A stretch of DNA of 7,182 nt from Pseudomonadota bacterium (GTDB lineage Bacteria; Pseudomonadota; Gammaproteobacteria; GCA-001735895): contig JACZQS010000121.1 in assembly GCA_022545625.1 (NCBI GenBank), positions 1-7,182 on the forward strand, read 5' to 3'. The position numbers and the translations under genes were made by a program. Shown here piece by piece: positions 6,169 through 7,182 of this stretch. The first letter of the stretch is position 1. Each line of letters starts with the position of its first letter. Below the pieces are notes generated by a model. It had not been told where the DNA came from, made no database searches, and saw only the letters and a list, made by a program, of their open reading frames with translations.

Positions 6169-7041
6169 ATGAACACGCGCAATACAAGACCTAAGATCAC
6201 TAGAATATTCAATTCCTTTCTAACCGGGCTATGCCTGCTCGGGCTTGGCCTGAACAATGCAGTCGCCCGCGAATTAATCGGCCTGGATTATTCGGTAATG
6301 ACCGGAAACGCGGTCCAACTGGTATTCACGTTTGATGAAGATGCGATCGAACCACGCACTTTTACCATAGATGAACCCGCCCGCATTGCGCTGGACTTTG
6401 CCGATACTACTAACAGCCTCAGGCAAAGAAACCTGCAGGTTGGTATCGGTAACCTGCAGAACATTATCTCAGCGGCGGCGCAGGGGCGAACCCGCGTTGT
6501 ACTGAATCTGACCCAGAACAGTGAATATGTAATTAGCTTGGACGGTAATCAGATGACATTAACCCTGGGCGAGCCGGGTCAACCATTGCCCGTATCCAGT
6601 CAATCCGATGCACCGATTATCGGTGGTTCGTTAACCACCAGATTACCAGGAATCGCCAAGGGTATTACCAATATCGATTTTAAACGCGGGCCGAATGGGG
6701 AAGGGCGCATAATTCTCAGTCTCACCAGCCCCTCTATTAGTACCGATGTATGGCGTGAAAATAATGTGGTCTATGTCGAATTAATCGGTACGGTACTCCC
6801 CAATGAATTACAGCGGCGCATGGATGTTAGCGATTTCGCGACGCCAATCACTCATATCGATACCATCCAGGACGGCTCAAATATCAGATTGACTATTGCT
6901 TCGATCGGTGATTTCGAGCACCTGGCTTATCAAGCCGACAAAATTTATACGATCGAAGTGGCGCCGATCTCCAAGGAAGAGATTGAGGAAAAACTTACAG
7001 ACGAACTCAAAGACAAGCTCAAAGATTTGTTCAAACGATGA
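6169..7041 (+). CDS. pilQ: PilQ-like protein with two AMIN domains, lacking the N0/N1 and secretin domains
   Basis: By position and N-terminal sequence this is pilQ, the outer-membrane secretin of type IV pili, but only its front part is present. The product has 290 residues; Pseudomonas-type PilQ has about 700. A signal peptide (about 1-33, cleavage after AVA) is followed by two peptidoglycan-binding AMIN-like beta domains, about 35-135 and 163-265. TIEVAPISKEE (261-271) resembles the point where normal PilQ runs into its STN/N0 domain. Here the frame instead ends in a Lys/Leu/Glu amphipathic helix finishing KDKLKDLFKR. No secretin sequence appears in any other frame downstream, so a simple frameshift is excluded within the window. 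GAGAGGAA (6155-6162) lies 6 bases before the ATG. It could be a rearranged or misassembled pilQ, or a natural AMIN-only protein; it could not form a pore by itself. Confidence 0.85.
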   Translation: MNTRNTRPKITRIFNSFLTGLCLLGLGLNNAVARELIGLDYSVMTGNAVQLVFTFDEDAIEPRTFTIDEPARIALDFADTTNSLRQRNLQVGIGNLQNIISAAAQGRTRVVLNLTQNSEYVISLDGNQMTLTLGEPGQPLPVSSQSDAPIIGGSLTTRLPGIAKGITNIDFKRGPNGEGRIILSLTSPSISTDVWRENNVVYVELIGTVLPNELQRRMDVSDFATPITHIDTIQDGSNIRLTIASIGDFEHLAYQADKIYTIEVAPISKEEIEEKLTDELKDKLKDLFKR

Positions 7042-7182
7042 AATCATATGCGCTCTTTCTGGCCGGGCTCATCCTCGCCCCGGCGCTCTCTCATGCGGCC
7101 GAAATGCGTTCGGTCAGCGTTGACTACGACGACGGCTATTACTACCTTGAATCGGATGCGTGGTTCGACGTCGGCCGCAAGG
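7038..7182 (+). CDS. Exported protein of unknown function, N-terminal 48 residues (3' end outside the window)
   Basis: The frame opens with ATG overlapping the pilQ-like stop (ATGA, 7038-7041) and is still open at the window end. The visible 48 residues begin with a clear Sec signal peptide (Lys2, hydrophobic core about 5-17, cleavage after S-H-A at residue 20). The mature start contains a Tyr/Asp-rich beta-like stretch (DYDDGYYYLES, 29-39). The pattern of a beta strand followed by a segment beginning FDVGRK recalls the start of SRPBCC/START-like domains, but this is a guess from too little sequence. It is not aroK, which usually follows pilQ. GC is about 59% over 7041-7182 by hand count, against about 44% over 6841-6960 in the pilQ-like gene, hinting at a different origin or locus. 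Confidence 0.7.
   Translation, partial: MKSYALFLAGLILAPALSHAAEMRSVSVDYDDGYYYLESDAWFDVGRK

Noticed and set aside
6430..6459. 12-bp palindrome AACCTGCAGGTT with a second AACCTGCAG copy close by, considered as an operator or hairpin.
   Set aside because: It lies inside the first AMIN domain and encodes repeated Asn-Leu-Gln codons in the frame, so it is explained by coding.
6896..7123. A 75-codon frame across the end of the pilQ-like gene, considered as a frameshifted continuation of PilQ.
   Set aside because: Its sequence is Arg/Lys/Ser-rich with no resemblance to N0 or secretin domains, so a frameshift does not rescue PilQ.

Overview
The window comes from a gammaproteobacterium with type IVa pili and moderate GC content. 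The evidence is the classical divergent arrangement of a class A penicillin-binding protein (ponA/mrcA) and the pilMNOPQ cluster, together with protein sequences that resemble Pseudomonas-type homologues. I cannot fix the genus from the sequence.

Layout. Positions 1-503 hold the 3' half of hemE (uroporphyrinogen decarboxylase) on the + strand. It converges, with a gap of only 26 bases, on a complete ponA/mrcA gene (530-3163, - strand) for the bifunctional peptidoglycan synthase PBP1A. An AT-rich 185-base intergenic region (3164-3348) separates ponA from the divergent pil operon. It should carry both promoters and contains a tandem 8-bp repeat and a small inverted repeat. The + strand then carries pilM (GTG start), pilN, pilO and pilP, joined by 4-base ATGA overlaps. 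After a 15-base gap comes a pilQ-like gene (6169-7041), and after another ATGA overlap the start of an exported protein that runs off the window end (7038-7182).

How the genes work together. PilM is the cytoplasmic actin-like ring protein and binds the N-terminal tail of PilN. PilN and PilO are inner-membrane partners that reach into the periplasm. The lipoprotein PilP links them to the outer-membrane secretin PilQ. PBP1A builds peptidoglycan, the layer the pilus machine must cross and which the AMIN domains of PilQ bind.

Main anomaly. The pilQ reading frame stops after 290 residues. It has a signal peptide and two AMIN-like domains but no N0/N1 (STN/KH-like) domains and no secretin pore. 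PilQ of this type is normally about 700 residues. The frame ends in a short charged Lys/Leu/Glu helix that does not look like the PilQ linker, and the next gene is neither aroK nor aroB but an unrelated secreted protein with visibly higher GC. This points to an in-frame junction near 6967-7000: a real deletion or rearrangement, a naturally secretin-less AMIN protein, or an assembly chimera. The remaining genes look intact and ordinary.
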